A stretch of DNA of 8,433 nucleotides from UKL13-2 sp031368465 (GTDB taxonomy: Bacteria > Pseudomonadota > Gammaproteobacteria > Burkholderiales > Usitatibacteraceae): positions 1-8,433 of the forward strand of contig JANMNT010000063.1 of the NCBI GenBank assembly GCA_031368465.1, read 5' to 3'. Of this stretch, positions 1 to 8,262 are shown piece by piece. Every line of letters begins with the position of its first letter. The first letter of the stretch is position 1. A program made the translations under genes and the position numbers. The notes under the pieces were generated by a model. The model was not told the DNA's origin. It searched no databases and was given only the letters and a program-made list of their open reading frames with translations.

Positions 1-3000
1 ATCAACCGCACCGAGCAAACGATAGTCGCTACCAGGATCGGCCATGGTGGTCCACTGCAATTGACCATTGACCAGACGCCCCGCCAGCAATTGGCTGTTT
101 GCCGAGTGCCGCATAATCAATGCGCTCGAGCCGTTGCCGTCCAGATCGATGCCGCCACGTTTTGCCAAGGGTGGCGCGGTTGGAACCAGCACAAACGTAG
201 CCGTCACGGTTGTGGCACTTGCAACGGTGAACTGACAACTTGTGCCAACGACCGAGGTGCAACCCGTCCAGCCGGAAAAATAACTGCCGGCGGACGATGC
301 CGCCGAAAAAGTGACCACTGAGGCGGGCGTAAACGCGGCATTGCAGGTTGCACCGCAGCTGATGCCGGCCGGTGCCGAGGTCACGGTGCCGAGCCCGCTG
401 CCGTTCTTGGTGACAGTCAATGTCACGGGTGCTGTTGACGTCTGTTGCAACACCAGTTTATCGATCCACGCCGCATCACTGCCTTCGATTGTGTTGGCGT
501 CTTTGACGTACGACAAGGTCAACGTGTGCGCGCCGGCAGTGATCGGCACACTGACACCGCCCCAAGGTACTTCACCGGAAGCGCCAACCAGACTCGCGCC
601 GCTGCAATTGCTGCCGATGTTTTGTGCCACGCCATCAATCAGGAATTGCAAACAGTCGTAGGTTGATTCGCTCGACACACGCCGGTCGAACGTCACATTG
701 CCTGCGATAAACGTGCCGGTGTAGGCAATCTGTGCTTTGGCGTTGTCACCTATCGGCATGTTTTTGAGACTGCAGGTGCCTTCCGAGGCGCTGTCGGTTG
801 CCACCTGCCAGCCGGCATTTGCGCCGGCCGGAATCGACCATCCATTAGTTGGCAACACACAGCTCGGTGGAAATACGCCAGGCTCGTTATCAGTGATGTT
901 TACCGTCGCGGTGCCTGAGCCGATTGTGGTCCCGATTGCATTGCTGAGCACCACGATGAATGATTCGGTTGGCTCGGCAATGGCGTCGTCGATGATTGGT
1001 ACGGAAATGACTTTGGTTGATCCATCACCTGCCGGCCAGCTTAGCGTGCCGCTGGCCGCGGTGAAATCGGTACCGGATGTTGCCGTGCCACTTTGCGTTG
1101 CAAAACCGACACTTGCGGCAGCGGCGATGCTGCCGATGCGTTGAACAGTCAGGGTCGCGGAGCCGACACCCTCAGTGACGTTGTATGTGGTTGGCTGAAA
1201 CGAAATTAGTCCCGTGTCCGGAAGCGAGGAAACCTTGAACATGCCGCGACCATAGGTCACTGCGACAAGCGTGAAATTGTCATACCAAAACAACTCCCGC
1301 ACACGTACACTGTTTGGGCCGTCATTGGTCGAGGTCCACGTTACACCGCTATCCTCGGAGGTGTAAACGCCGTTCGCAGCCGCAACATACAACCAATCGC
1401 GCTGGGTCGGGTGACGCTTCATATCGTGGATGGTCACGGCGGGCAATCCCGCAGAAATGCTGCGCCAACTAGTGCCACCATTTTCAGTCACCCACAGACG
1501 ATTGGTTGAAAAGCCGGAATACGACACCCAAACCCGGTTGGGATTGCCCGGGTCGATCGTCAGCCGGTTGATTGCCGAGGTCGGCATGCCGGCTTGTGCA
1601 ACATTGGTCCAATCCGGGGTTGCCGATAGACCGTTGCTGGTTTTGAAAATTTGTGTCGGTAGTCCGGTTGTGTTGGATGCATTGTGTCCCACCCAAATCA
1701 CATTCGAATTGCCGTTTTGTACGGCAATCGCGTTGATGTAACGGGTGCTGTTAGGGTTGGTTACCGGCGGCTTGATCGCCCGCCATACCGGTGCCTGCAC
1801 CGTGCGGACGTCGTCGCTTACCCAAAGTGAATTGGCCCCAACCAACATCCGGTCGCGCACATTCGGGTCAAGAATAAAGGGCGAAATAAAATTGGTTTGC
1901 TCGGTCGCGCTGGCCCCGCAATAAGGGTTGCCTTCCTCTTTCTTGCCTTCAGTAATGCCGTTGCAGATATAACCCGAACCCGCACCGCCATATCGGCGAA
2001 TCGACGCATAGACGTATTCGCCGTAATGCGTGGCATCGTCGACCGGATCAACTGCCGAATAGCCGCCATCACCACCACCGATTCGTGTCCAGGTGGTTCC
2101 ACTTGAAAAACGCAGATCGCCGTTGTCCTGGGTGCCGCCAATAATTTTCCCACCCGCCGCAAGTGAACCCGCACCGCCATAAAATTGCGTGATGCCAAGT
2201 TCGTTATTCAGGTTCTGCCAGGTCGACGTTCCATTGCTGGAGGCCGTAAAAATATTGGTCGATCGATAAAGTCCGCCATCATTGCCGATATACACCATCG
2301 GATTCGCCCCACTGAAATTGGGTGGCGATACAATTTGATGGTGATCTGCGTGTGGTTGTGGCAGTCCCGGCCCGGCTGATTGCCAGGTGCTGATTCGCGT
2401 AAATGTGGTGCCACCATCGATTGAGCGATACAAGTCCAACCCACCCACCACGATGTTCAATGCGTTGGTTGGGTCAACCCAAATCGTATTGTCGTAGTCG
2501 CCCTGTTGGCTGAGGTGTTTGGGCGACGACATAAATACCCATGTTTGGCCACCGTCTTCAGATTTGTAGACTTCACCGCGTGAACCGGATGTTTGGTCGG
2601 TGTTGTCGACCGAGGCAAATACTAGATTGGGTGTCGATGTTGACCAGGCAAATTCCGAACGTGCGCTGGTGCCCCGACCGCGTAACTCATTGGTAAAAAA
2701 CTTTGGTGCATCAGTCCAGGTATTGCCGGCATCGGTTGAGTAGAAGGCAAAACCGCCGTTGCCAGAGGCGACAGCCCGGTCCGGATTGTTTGGATCAAAC
2801 TGAAGGTCCAAGGTTGTGCCGACGCGTGTGCGGATCCACGATTGCCCGCCATTGGCCGAACGATAAATGCCGCCACCATTTGCCGCCAACACAATGTTGG
2901 GGTCGGTACGATGGACTGCGACACGGTTGGTGGTGACCCAATCAGCGCCGCTCGGGTTGATTAAGGTATCGGTCGAGGTGGACACAAGCAGGTTCCATGT

Positions 3001-3759
3001 CGAGCCCCCATCGGTGCTTTTGAATACACCCGCGCCAGAAAAACCGCCAAAGCTTTCGCCCGTACCCGCATAGACGTTATTGGGATTGACCGGATCTATC
3101 GCCATCGCGCCAATCGCCAGATTGCCGCTGAAGTCGGCGACTGGTGTGATGGTCTGGCCCGCATTGTTGGTCAGCCAAATACCACCAGTGGCAGCACCGA
3201 TAAAAAAGCGATTGCTGTTGCGGGGATCAAACACGATTGCCCGGATGCGGCCACCAACGTTGCCTGGACCCAAAAATGTCCATTGGTTTTGCCGGATGCC
3301 GGCGGCTTTGGTGCGGCCGTTTGCATTGTCGGCTGCCAGCGCCCGCCGTTTGTTGTCTGCCAGAATTTTCTGCGTCGATGACGGCAGATTGCCATTGTCA
3401 TCTGCATCCCACGTACGAATGTACTCTTTGGACGGCGCACGTAGCGCTTTGCGATTGGGATCTTTTATCGTGTTGCGATACGCCAACATGACATTATTGC
3501 GTTCGTCCCAAGACATGGCGCACACACCGGCATTGTCGGTTTTGCCGAACTTGCGAAGCGTCGCCAGCATGAAGTCATTCATGTCGAGCGTTTTGGACAC
3601 GTCTGCGTCGGGTAGCGTGCCGAGTTTTGCGCAATCGACGGGCAGCGAGGCGGAAAGCGGTGCCCTGTTTGCGATTGGTGGTGTGACAAGCTGCGCGCAG
3701 CCGGCAAGTGTTGCGACGCCGAGCATTAACAATGACAAACGAAGAATGGTCTTATTCAT
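1..3759 (-). CDS. Surface lipoprotein with BNR/VPS10-like beta-propeller, Calx-beta, InlB-B-like and FG-GAP-like modules (3' end outside window)
   Basis: Read on the minus strand from ATG at 3759, the frame stays open for 1253 codons to the window edge, so the C-terminus is missing. Residues 1-21 form a lipoprotein signal with lipobox LAGC (Cys21); Ala22 at +2 suggests the outer membrane. A propeller spans about 160-845, opening with a GNVGGR motif (166-171). Asp-boxes lie at 248-255, 301-308, 341-348, 400-407, 446-453, 758-765 and 801-808. HADHH (470-474) and GGTQDNG (541-547) are typical of sialidase/VPS10-like secreted proteins. A Calx-beta domain follows (about 850-957, ending TDNE), then a beta-sandwich with an SSES-YD-IDG pattern (about 960-1105). 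Next is an InlB-B/bacterial-repeat domain (about 1110-1188) with Cys1135, 1139, 1167 and 1175, then an FG-GAP-like start (DLDGNG, near 1204). Known: such modules occur in exported binding or degradative proteins. Inferred: surface binding or adhesion. No catalytic residues were identified, so sialidase activity should not be assumed. No strong Shine-Dalgarno precedes the ATG; the lipoprotein signal decides the start. Confidence 0.9.
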   Translation of the reverse strand, partial: MNKTILRLSLLMLGVATLAGCAQLVTPPIANRAPLSASLPVDCAKLGTLPDADVSKTLDMNDFMLATLRKFGKTDNAGVCAMSWDERNNVMLAYRNTIKDPNRKALRAPSKEYIRTWDADDNGNLPSSTQKILADNKRRALAADNANGRTKAAGIRQNQWTFLGPGNVGGRIRAIVFDPRNSNRFFIGAATGGIWLTNNAGQTITPVADFSGNLAIGAMAIDPVNPNNVYAGTGESFGGFSGAGVFKSTDGGSTWNLLVSTSTDTLINPSGADWVTTNRVAVHRTDPNIVLAANGGGIYRSANGGQSWIRTRVGTTLDLQFDPNNPDRAVASGNGGFAFYSTDAGNTWTDAPKFFTNELRGRGTSARSEFAWSTSTPNLVFASVDNTDQTSGSRGEVYKSEDGGQTWVFMSSPKHLSQQGDYDNTIWVDPTNALNIVVGGLDLYRSIDGGTTFTRISTWQSAGPGLPQPHADHHQIVSPPNFSGANPMVYIGNDGGLYRSTNIFTASSNGTSTWQNLNNELGITQFYGGAGSLAAGGKIIGGTQDNGDLRFSSGTTWTRIGGGDGGYSAVDPVDDATHYGEYVYASIRRYGGAGSGYICNGITEGKKEEGNPYCGASATEQTNFISPFILDPNVRDRMLVGANSLWVSDDVRTVQAPVWRAIKPPVTNPNSTRYINAIAVQNGNSNVIWVGHNASNTTGLPTQIFKTSNGLSATPDWTNVAQAGMPTSAINRLTIDPGNPNRVWVSYSGFSTNRLWVTENGGTSWRSISAGLPAVTIHDMKRHPTQRDWLYVAAANGVYTSEDSGVTWTSTNDGPNSVRVRELFWYDNFTLVAVTYGRGMFKVSSLPDTGLISFQPTTYNVTEGVGSATLTVQRIGSIAAAASVGFATQSGTATSGTDFTAASGTLSWPAGDGSTKVISVPIIDDAIAEPTESFIVVLSNAIGTTIGSGTATVNITDNEPGVFPPSCVLPTNGWSIPAGANAGWQVATDSASEGTCSLKNMPIGDNAKAQIAYTGTFIAGNVTFDRRVSSESTYDCLQFLIDGVAQNIGSNCSGASLVGASGEVPWGGVSVPITAGAHTLTLSYVKDANTIEGSDAAWIDKLVLQQTSTAPVTLTVTKNGSGLGTVTSAPAGISCGATCNAAFTPASVVTFSAASSAGSYFSGWTGCTSVVGTSCQFTVASATTVTATFVLVPTAPPLAKRGGIDLDGNGSSALIMRHSANSQLLAGRLVNGQLQWTTMADPGSDYRLLGAVD

Positions 3760-3948
3760 GTAGAACCCGACAAAAAAGAGTGCGCCTATTCTAGCGCGCT
3801 CTCATTAACGTTTGCAGTTGTTTTTGGCGTCAACAAGAGCGGATCAGTATTCGTTCTTACGGGCCAACAACGTCATTGGATGTCGCCGGTTAAAGACGCC
3901 GGCAAAAATCGTCGTTGCACCCGATCGGCTGGCAAACGGTGGGACCGA
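3760..3948. other. Intergenic spacer between dehydrogenase stop and lipoprotein start
   Basis: This 189-base spacer separates two genes on the same strand. It contains short dyads: GCCGG/CCGGC around 3885-3903, the palindrome CCGATCGG at 3921-3928 and AGCGCGCT at 3793-3800. None is followed by a T-run on the minus strand, so I see no clear intrinsic terminator for the dehydrogenase gene. The spacing favours separate transcription of the lipoprotein gene, but read-through cannot be excluded. No small gene is supported here. Confidence 0.5.
3788..3816 (-). promoter_or_regulatory. Weak candidate promoter for the lipoprotein gene
   Basis: On the minus strand a TAGAAT -10-like hexamer lies at 3793-3788. 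Seventeen bases upstream is TGCAAA (3816-3811), a poor -35. This would put the transcript start about 20-25 bases before the ATG at 3759. An alternative pair is TTGACG (3833-3828) with GTTAAT (3809-3804), spacer 18. Both are pattern matches by eye only. Confidence 0.25.
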
Positions 3949-6900
3949 TTAAAGCAAAACGCGTTCAATTCCGCCGTTATTCGCTTTATCAACAAACTCG
4001 CGCATCCAGTTGGGTCCCAACACATGTTTGGCAATCTCAACCACGATGTAATCGGCCTGGGTGCCGCTGTCGTTGTCGAAGCGTGACAAGCCTTGCAGAC
4101 AAGACGGGCACGAGGTCAGAATTTTTACCTCACCCTGAAAACCGTCGGCGCGCAGCTTGCCGGCACCTTTTTTCATTTCTTCCTCTTTGCGGAAACGCAC
4201 CTGGGTTGAAACGTCCGGACGGGTCACGGCGAGGGTGCCGGATTCGCCGCAACAACGCGTGTTTTCGTCAACTTTATTGTCGCCCATCAGTTCACTGACC
4301 ACTTTCATCGGCTGATAGGTTTTCATTGGGCTGTGGCAGGGGTCGTGGTACATATAACGAACCCCGGTCACGCCTTCAAGTTTGATCTGTTTCTCAAGCA
4401 AAAATTCATGAATGTCGAGCAGCCGGCAGCCGGGGAAAATTTTCTCGAATTCGTATTTCTGCAATTGGTCCATGCAGGTGCCGCACGACACCACCACGGT
4501 TTTGATATCAAGATAATTGAGCGTATTGGCCAGCCGGTGAAATAACACACGATTGTCGGTGATGATTTCCTGGCCCTTGTCGGCATTGCCAGCTGCTGTT
4601 TGCGGATAGCCGCAACACAGATACCCCGGCGGCAATACCGTTTGCACACCGACGTGATACAGCATCGCTTGTGTGGCGAGACCCACCTGGCCGAACAAAC
4701 GCTCGGAGCCACAGCCGGGGAAATAAAACACCGCCTCGGTATCGGCCGTTGTTTTTGCCGCGTCACGGATCACCGGCACCGTCTTGTTGTCTTCAATATC
4801 GAGCAACGCGCGCGCGGTTTTTTTCGGCAACCCGCCGGGCATCGGCTTATTGATGAAATGAATCACCTGCGCCTTGATGGTTGGCATGCCAACGGTGGCC
4901 GGCGGTCGTTTGGTTTGCAGTTGCGGCAACATGAATTTCTTGGCGATGGCGTGGGCGACGCGTTGCGCCTTGTAGCCCCAATCAATCATCAACGTCTTGG
5001 TCAGCTTGATGGTGGCCGGATCGGTCGCGTTCAGAAAAAACATTGACGCGGCGGTGCCGGGATTAAATTTGTGTTTGCCTTCTTTGCGCAACAAATTACG
5101 CATGGCGACTGATACATCGCCAAAGTCGATATCGACCGGGCAGGGACTTTCGCATTTGTGGCAGACCGTGCAGTGATCGGCAACATCGGAGAATTCATCA
5201 AAGTGGCGCAGCGAAATACCCCGGCGCGTCTGCTCTTCATACAGGAATGCTTCGATCAACAAGGAGGTCGCAAGAATTTTGTTGCGCGGGCTGTACAACA
5301 AATTCGCGCGCGGCACGTGGGTGGCACACACCGGCTTGCATTTTCCGCAGCGCAAACAGTCTTTGATCGAATCGGCAATGGCGCCAACGTCGGATTGCTC
5401 CATGATCAGCGATTCGGCACCGAGCAAGCCGAACGACGGCGTGTAGGCGCGTGTCAAATCGCCGCCGGGCATCAATTTGCCGGCGTTGAAACGGCCCGAT
5501 GGATCAACCTGCGCCTTGTAATCCAGAAACGGCTTGATTTCCTCGTCGGTCAAAAACTCGAGCTTGGTGATACCGATGCCGTGTTCGCCTGAGATCACGC
5601 CATTGAGCTTGCGGGCAAAGGCCATGATGCGGGCGACAACCTGATTGGCCTCCTGCATCATGCCGTAGTCATCCGAATTGACCGGAATATTGGTATGCAC
5701 ATTGCCGTCACCGGCGTGCATATGCAGCGCGACAAACACGCGCGAATGCAGCACCTCTTTGTGAATGGCGTCAAAGCGTTTGGTTGCGCTGACAAACATA
5801 CGTCCGCCAAAAATTTCGTGCAGGGGTGCACGCAGTTCGGTTTTCCATGACGCGCGCAGCGAATAATTCTGCAGTCCCTGAAAGATGCTGGTGATGTTGG
5901 CAATACTCAGATCGGTGCTGGTTGCAGCATCCTTGATCGGCAGCTTTGCCATGGGTGCATCAAGATTGTCGAGGTAAAACTGCCAGCGTCCGCGCACATC
6001 GGCGAACAACTGGTGCGCTTCATCAATGCGTGTGCCGACAATTTCATCGTGCGAGATGTTTTCATCTTCAAGATCGAGCGGCAATTTGCCGGCGATACAC
6101 TCAGACAGGCGGTCGATCAGACGAATCTTGTTTTTCAGCGAGAGCTCGATATTGATGCGCTCGATGCCTTCCGAATAATCACCCAGCCGGTCGAGCGGAA
6201 TCACCACGTCCTCGTTGATCTTGAAGGCGTTGGTATGTTTGGCGATGGCCGCCGTGCGGGCGCGATCGAGCCAGAACTTTTTGCGCGTTTCGGCGCTGAC
6301 GGCGATGAAGCCCTCGCCGTGACGGGCATTGGCCAGGCGCACGACCTGACTCGATGCTTCCATCACCGCGTTTTCGTCGTCCGAGACGATGTCACCGATC
6401 AGCACCATTTTTGGCCGCTGGTTGCGCCGCGACTTGGTCGCGTAGCCGACCGCCTTCAGGTAACGCTCGTCAAGATGCTCAAGGCCGGCAAGAACGGCCT
6501 GCGGATGGGCGTCGATAAAATCCTTGATCTCGACAATCGACGGCACCGCTTCTTTGACCTGACCAAAAAATTCCAGACAAATTGTGCGGATGTGTTTCGG
6601 CATGCGGTGCAGGATAAAACGGCCGGACGTGATGATGCCGTCGCAACCTTCCTTTTGAATACCGGGCAACCCTGCCAGAAATTTGTCGGTGACGTCCTTG
6701 CCGAGGCCGGTCTTGCGAAATGACGGACCGGGGATAGTCAATATTTTTTCATCGCGGATATTCTTGCCGGATTCGTCGAATGTGGTGACACGAAACCGGG
6801 CGACCGGAACATCGTGAATCTTGCCGAGGTTGTGATCAAGACGTTCAACGTTCATCCACAGGCCGTCCGGCGTGACCATGCGCCACGATGCCAGATTATC

Positions 6901-7923
6901 CAGCGCGGTACCCCACAACACGGCCTTTTTCCCGCCGGCATTCATCGCAATGTTGCCGCCGATACAAGACGCATCCGCCGATGTCGGGTCGCACGCCCAT
7001 ACCAGTCCGGCTTGTTCGGCCGCTTCCATCGCGCGCTTGGTTACCACGCCCGCCTCGCAGCGGATGGTGGCAACCGCGCCGACCACACCCGGTAATTCGA
7101 TGCGTTCGACCACACCGAGCGCGTCCAGTTTTTCGGTATTGATGACGGCCGAGGTTTTGGTTAGCGGAATCGCGCCGCCCGTGTAGCCGGTGCCACCGCC
7201 GCGCGGAATGATGGTGAGTTTGAGTTCAATCAGCGCGCGCACAATCGGCGCCATTTCTTCTTCGCTATCCGGGTACACCACCACAAACGGGTATTCGACG
7301 CGCCAGTCGGTGGCGTCGGTGACGTGTGAAACACGCGCCAGCCCGTCGAAGGCGATATTGTCGCGACGGGTGACTTTGGCCAGGCGTTTCTCAACTTTTT
7401 TGCGCAAATCCCAGGTGTCGCGAAATTCGCGTTCGAACCGATCCACCGCGGCGTTAGCCTGCGCCAGCAGCGCAATGACCTTGTTGGATTTGAGATCTTT
7501 GTCATTGTCGAGGGGGTCGTCGCTCTCAAGTTGGTCGCGCAGCCGGCGTTTTTCGATTTCATGCAAACGATGCCGCATGGCCTCGATCAGCATTGCGCGG
7601 CGTTTTGGGTTGTCGAGCAGATCATCCTGCAAATACGGATTGCGCTCGACCACCCATATATCGCCCAGCACCTCATACAACATGCGCGCGCTGCGGCCGG
7701 TCTTACGCTGGTCACGTAGTTCATTCAGGGTTTGCCAGGCGTCATCACCCAGCAGCCGAATCACGATCTCGCGGTCGGAAAAGGACGTGTAGTTATAGGG
7801 GATTTCACGCAAGCGCGGATGCAGCGATTCGAGCATCGTCCCGTCATTGGAGGCGGTCGGCGGCCGATTCGGCTTTGCCGGAACATTGACGGGTTTTGAC
7901 AACGCGATCGGGGTGGTTGGCAT
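3949..7923 (-). CDS. FAD-linked oxidase / 4Fe-4S / CCG-domain fusion, D-2-hydroxyacid dehydrogenase-like (DUF3683 family)
   Basis: The 1324-residue product fuses a GlcD/D-lactate-dehydrogenase-type flavoprotein to a GlcF/GlpC-type iron-sulfur protein. A DUF3683 region comes first (about 38-190, beginning LREIPYNYTSFSD). The PCMH-type FAD-binding domain carries PRGGGTGYTGG (240-250) and DPTSAD with GGNIAMNAGG (312-331). The FAD-oxidase C-terminal domain has HMHAGDGNVH (734-743) and SGEHGIG (778-784). Two 4Fe-4S motifs follow: Cys856/859/862/866 and Cys918/921/924/928. Two CCG domains come last: Cys1071, 1103-1104, 1147, 1150; and Cys1196, 1224-1225, 1272, 1275. Family knowledge says such proteins oxidise D-2-hydroxyacids such as D-lactate, glycolate or D-2-hydroxyglutarate and pass electrons through Fe-S clusters to the respiratory chain; the exact substrate here is unknown. 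There is no signal peptide or membrane segment, so it is probably cytoplasmic or peripheral to the membrane. The frame stays open upstream to ATG 8067, but residues before 7923 look non-coding and a weak AGGT lies 10 bases before ATG 7923. ATG at 7836 is a further alternative. Confidence 0.95.
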   Translation of the reverse strand: MPTTPIALSKPVNVPAKPNRPPTASNDGTMLESLHPRLREIPYNYTSFSDREIVIRLLGDDAWQTLNELRDQRKTGRSARMLYEVLGDIWVVERNPYLQDDLLDNPKRRAMLIEAMRHRLHEIEKRRLRDQLESDDPLDNDKDLKSNKVIALLAQANAAVDRFEREFRDTWDLRKKVEKRLAKVTRRDNIAFDGLARVSHVTDATDWRVEYPFVVVYPDSEEEMAPIVRALIELKLTIIPRGGGTGYTGGAIPLTKTSAVINTEKLDALGVVERIELPGVVGAVATIRCEAGVVTKRAMEAAEQAGLVWACDPTSADASCIGGNIAMNAGGKKAVLWGTALDNLASWRMVTPDGLWMNVERLDHNLGKIHDVPVARFRVTTFDESGKNIRDEKILTIPGPSFRKTGLGKDVTDKFLAGLPGIQKEGCDGIITSGRFILHRMPKHIRTICLEFFGQVKEAVPSIVEIKDFIDAHPQAVLAGLEHLDERYLKAVGYATKSRRNQRPKMVLIGDIVSDDENAVMEASSQVVRLANARHGEGFIAVSAETRKKFWLDRARTAAIAKHTNAFKINEDVVIPLDRLGDYSEGIERINIELSLKNKIRLIDRLSECIAGKLPLDLEDENISHDEIVGTRIDEAHQLFADVRGRWQFYLDNLDAPMAKLPIKDAATSTDLSIANITSIFQGLQNYSLRASWKTELRAPLHEIFGGRMFVSATKRFDAIHKEVLHSRVFVALHMHAGDGNVHTNIPVNSDDYGMMQEANQVVARIMAFARKLNGVISGEHGIGITKLEFLTDEEIKPFLDYKAQVDPSGRFNAGKLMPGGDLTRAYTPSFGLLGAESLIMEQSDVGAIADSIKDCLRCGKCKPVCATHVPRANLLYSPRNKILATSLLIEAFLYEEQTRRGISLRHFDEFSDVADHCTVCHKCESPCPVDIDFGDVSVAMRNLLRKEGKHKFNPGTAASMFFLNATDPATIKLTKTLMIDWGYKAQRVAHAIAKKFMLPQLQTKRPPATVGMPTIKAQVIHFINKPMPGGLPKKTARALLDIEDNKTVPVIRDAAKTTADTEAVFYFPGCGSERLFGQVGLATQAMLYHVGVQTVLPPGYLCCGYPQTAAGNADKGQEIITDNRVLFHRLANTLNYLDIKTVVVSCGTCMDQLQKYEFEKIFPGCRLLDIHEFLLEKQIKLEGVTGVRYMYHDPCHSPMKTYQPMKVVSELMGDNKVDENTRCCGESGTLAVTRPDVSTQVRFRKEEEMKKGAGKLRADGFQGEVKILTSCPSCLQGLSRFDNDSGTQADYIVVEIAKHVLGPNWMREFVDKANNGGIERVLL

Positions 7924-7933
7924 AAGGCGGGTT

Positions 7934-7937
7934 ACCT
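7934..7937 (-). promoter_or_regulatory. Weak ribosome binding site supporting the 7923 start
   Basis: On the minus strand AGGT lies 10 bases upstream of the ATG at 7923. The spacing is slightly long but usable. The in-frame ATGs at 8067 and 7836 have no better Shine-Dalgarno, so this site, with family-typical N-terminal length, tips the start choice. Confidence 0.35.
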
Positions 7938-7970
7938 GGAATGAATCAACAGCAGCGGAAAGTTGGATCG

Positions 7971-7976
7971 ATTCTA
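7971..7976 (-). promoter_or_regulatory. Candidate -10 hexamer for the dehydrogenase gene
   Basis: TAGAAT reads on the minus strand at 7976-7971, about 48 bases upstream of the ATG at 7923. The same hexamer precedes the lipoprotein gene. No convincing -35 sits 16-18 bases further upstream, so this is weak. If real, transcription would start downstream of the ATG at 8067 and exclude that start. Confidence 0.2.
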
Positions 7977-8130
7977 CCGCAGCGCAACAATCGGCCTCGG
8001 CAGAGATGGGTGGCAGCTGATCAGTTCGACCTTGCGTGCTAACATTTGTTGCACACAAAAACGGCATATCCGTGGCCGGCGAAGCAACAAAAGTGTGCGA
8101 TCAAACATAAAAGCCTAATAATGGCGCGTG

Positions 8131-8154
8131 TTTTCAGGCATAAATGGCTGAAAA
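8131..8154. repeat. Inverted repeat TTTTCAG-N10-CTGAAAA, possible operator
   Basis: Perfect 7-base arms (8131-8137 and 8148-8154) flank a 10-base centre in the middle of the divergent region. One further C:G pair follows an internal mismatch. The position between divergent genes suits a dimeric regulator site, but no regulator is known from the window. A terminator role is less likely: no coding sequence ends nearby, and the closest T-run starts about 19 bases later. Confidence 0.4.
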
Positions 8155-8262
8155 TGGTTGTTGATAAACGGGTTTTGTTTTTTTTGTTTGCACGGTCCCT
8201 GAAATAAATACATTGCCGCTCCCGCGCTGTCCCGGCCCTATCTTTCTCCACCCCTTCTCTAG

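Larger units (their letters stand above)
7924..8262. other. Divergent intergenic regulatory region between dehydrogenase gene and hemC
   Basis: About 340 bases separate the two divergent starts, so promoters for both genes should lie here. The part from about 8040 to 8215 is visibly more AT-rich than the flanking genes. It holds a T-rich tract (8173-8189), a 7-bp dyad (8131-8154), a TTTGT/ACAAA dyad (8045-8059) and the palindrome CTGATCAG (8017-8024). No RNA gene, riboswitch or small coding gene could be supported. If the dehydrogenase instead began at 8067, the spacer would shrink to 195 bases. Confidence 0.6.

Noticed and set aside
737..1144. Plus-strand frame of 135 codons with hydrophobic stretches
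   Set aside because: It is antisense to the Calx-beta and sandwich domains of the lipoprotein; the apparent hydrophobicity comes from the complement of Thr/Ser/Gly-rich codons.
1338..3020. Asp-box repeats as evidence for an active sialidase
   Set aside because: Asp-boxes are structural and occur in many propellers. I could not identify the catalytic arginine triad, Tyr/Glu pair or Asp of sialidases, so no enzymatic activity is claimed.
3080..3763. Plus-strand frame of 227 codons
   Set aside because: It lies entirely antisense to the start of the lipoprotein gene, where the minus strand gives a coherent signal peptide and propeller. Its composition is unlike a real protein and it matches no family I know.
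3885..3908. GCCGG-N9-CCGGC hairpin next to an A5 run
   Set aside because: As a terminator it would need the T-run downstream of the stem on the transcribed strand. On the minus strand the Ts come before the stem, and on the plus strand no gene ends here.
6013..6723. Plus-strand frame of 236 codons
   Set aside because: It is antisense to the FAD-oxidase domain, whose motifs are unmistakable on the minus strand. It is a codon-bias shadow.
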